Source: an uncultured Loktanella sp. (GTDB taxonomy: Bacteria; Pseudomonadota; Alphaproteobacteria; Rhodobacterales; Rhodobacteraceae). Taken from it: 6,006 nt of DNA. Under the pieces are notes generated by a model. It saw only the letters and a program-made list of their open reading frames with translations. It was not told where the DNA came from and did no database searches. The translations under genes and the position numbers were made by a program. The stretch's first letter is position 1. Each line of letters opens with the position of its first letter. This document shows positions 5,506 to 6,006 of the stretch, piece after piece. The DNA is taken from positions 1-6,006 of the forward strand of contig CAJXTP010000184.1 in assembly GCA_913061335.1 (NCBI GenBank). Direction: 5' to 3'.

Positions 5506-5919
5506 ATGGGCGCTGAATTACCAGAGTATTACTTTCGCATCCGTGAAAACGGGGCTGCTGTGTTTCGGATTGATACCGAGAACCGTCAGCGCCGTATTGA
5601 GATGAACCAGATCGCCCTTGTGAACGTCAACAAAGGCGAGGTGAAGCCGCATGGTGACCACGCGCTTACGGTTGAAGATATTGCCGCCATTCAAGACTGG
5701 CTGGACAAGCGCGTCGCACTGCTTGCCCGTCGCGATATTGACGATATTCACCGTGCTGTGGATTACATGAATGTCACGACGCAATGGGTGCAGTCCAAGG
5801 CATCAGAGGCCCAATTGGACGACGTCACAGATGCCCTGTTGCTGGCAATGCACGACCTGCGATCTGTGCTTGTACGCAAGAAGGCTGATCGTTTGATGAA
5901 GCAGGCCGAAAACGGCTAG
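5506..5919 (+). CDS. Small conserved-looking cytosolic protein of unknown function
   Basis: Protein of 137 residues with a good ribosome binding site (AAGGGG at 5495-5500, five bases before the ATG). I cannot name a family. The N-terminal half (residues 7-55) looks beta-rich: YYFRIRENGAAVFRID, then RRIEMNQIALVNVNKGEVKP. The second half is helical and charged: IAAIQDWLDKRVALLARRDID, a middle helix with VDYMNVTTQWVQSKASEAQL, and a final helix (VTDALLLAMHDLRSVLVRKKADRL). There is no signal peptide, membrane segment or cysteine, so it is probably cytosolic. It lies 41 bases after the aminotransferase gene on the same strand. I have an impression that similar proteins occur across Rhodobacteraceae, but that is memory, not a search. 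Normal composition, a clear start and an intact frame make it a real gene. Confidence 0.8.
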   Translation: MGAELPEYYFRIRENGAAVFRIDTENRQRRIEMNQIALVNVNKGEVKPHGDHALTVEDIAAIQDWLDKRVALLARRDIDDIHRAVDYMNVTTQWVQSKASEAQLDDVTDALLLAMHDLRSVLVRKKADRLMKQAENG

Positions 5920-5962
5920 GCGTTGGTCAAAAACACCGACCGCCGCCAGAACCGCCACATCA

Positions 5963-6006
5963 CTGTCTCTTATACACATCTGACGCTGCCGACGAATAGA
6001 GAGGTG
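5963..6006 (-). other. Untrimmed Illumina Nextera adapter (Read-1 transposase adapter, i5 index, P5 start)
   Basis: Reverse complement of the Read-1 tagmentation adapter: mosaic end CTGTCTCTTATACACATCT (5963-5981), Read-1 tail GACGCTGCCGACGA (5982-5995), an 8-base index ATAGAGAG (5996-6003), which is the reverse complement of Nextera i5 index 502 (CTCTCTAT), and GTG (6004-6006), the first bases of reverse-complemented P5. Genomic sequence ends at 5962. Confidence 0.98.

Noticed and set aside
5920..5962. Terminator after the last gene (GGTC ... GACC)
   Set aside because: The stem is four pairs over a nine-base loop with no T tract following on the plus strand.
31..5981. Nineteen-base inverted repeats (AGATGTGTATAAGAGACAG and its complement) flanking the whole insert, like the ends of a composite Tn5-type transposon
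   Set aside because: They are the engineered Tn5 mosaic ends of the Nextera kit, attached to Read-1/Read-2 tails, index and flow-cell bases. No transposase gene is present.

Overview
The window looks like a chromosomal fragment of a marine-type alphaproteobacterium of the Rhodobacteraceae (Roseobacter group). The evidence is moderate GC, closely packed genes, and family-level resemblance of GloA, the LdtR-like MarR regulator, SdhE and the 400-residue class I aminotransferase to roseobacter proteins. This assignment rests on remembered family sequences, not on a search.

The two ends are not biological. Bases 1-49 are an Illumina Nextera P7/i7/Read-2 transposase adapter and bases 5963-6006 are the reverse complement of the Read-1 transposase adapter with its i5 index and the start of P5. 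Genomic DNA therefore runs only from 50 to 5962. The first open reading frame appears to start inside the adapter; its true 5' end is missing.

Left block (+ strand, 50-2910): the C-terminal part of a Slam-like (DUF560) outer-membrane beta-barrel protein; gloA (glyoxalase I) with a clear ribosome binding site; then two tandem paralogous exported DUF1194 (von Willebrand A-like) proteins. The first DUF1194 gene overlaps the gloA end and the two DUF1194 genes overlap by ATGA, so gloA-DUF1194-DUF1194 reads as one translationally coupled operon.

Middle block (- strand, 2907-4180): an XRE-family regulator with a C-terminal coiled coil, sdhE (succinate dehydrogenase flavinylation factor) two bases downstream of it, and, after a 78-base gap with inverted repeats, an LdtR-like MarR regulator. 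The MarR gene converges on the second DUF1194 gene and both stop codons lie in one TTAA.

Right block (+ strand, 4262-5919): a subgroup Ib aspartate aminotransferase (possibly also acting on prephenate), divergent from the XRE gene across 81 bases, followed by a small conserved-looking protein of unknown function.

Most genes are housekeeping or regulatory and ordinary for this family. I see no phage, CRISPR, insertion sequence or defence system. The best candidates for something undescribed are the coupled DUF1194 pair behind gloA and the XRE-sdhE pair. The most striking non-genic signal is the adapter at both ends.
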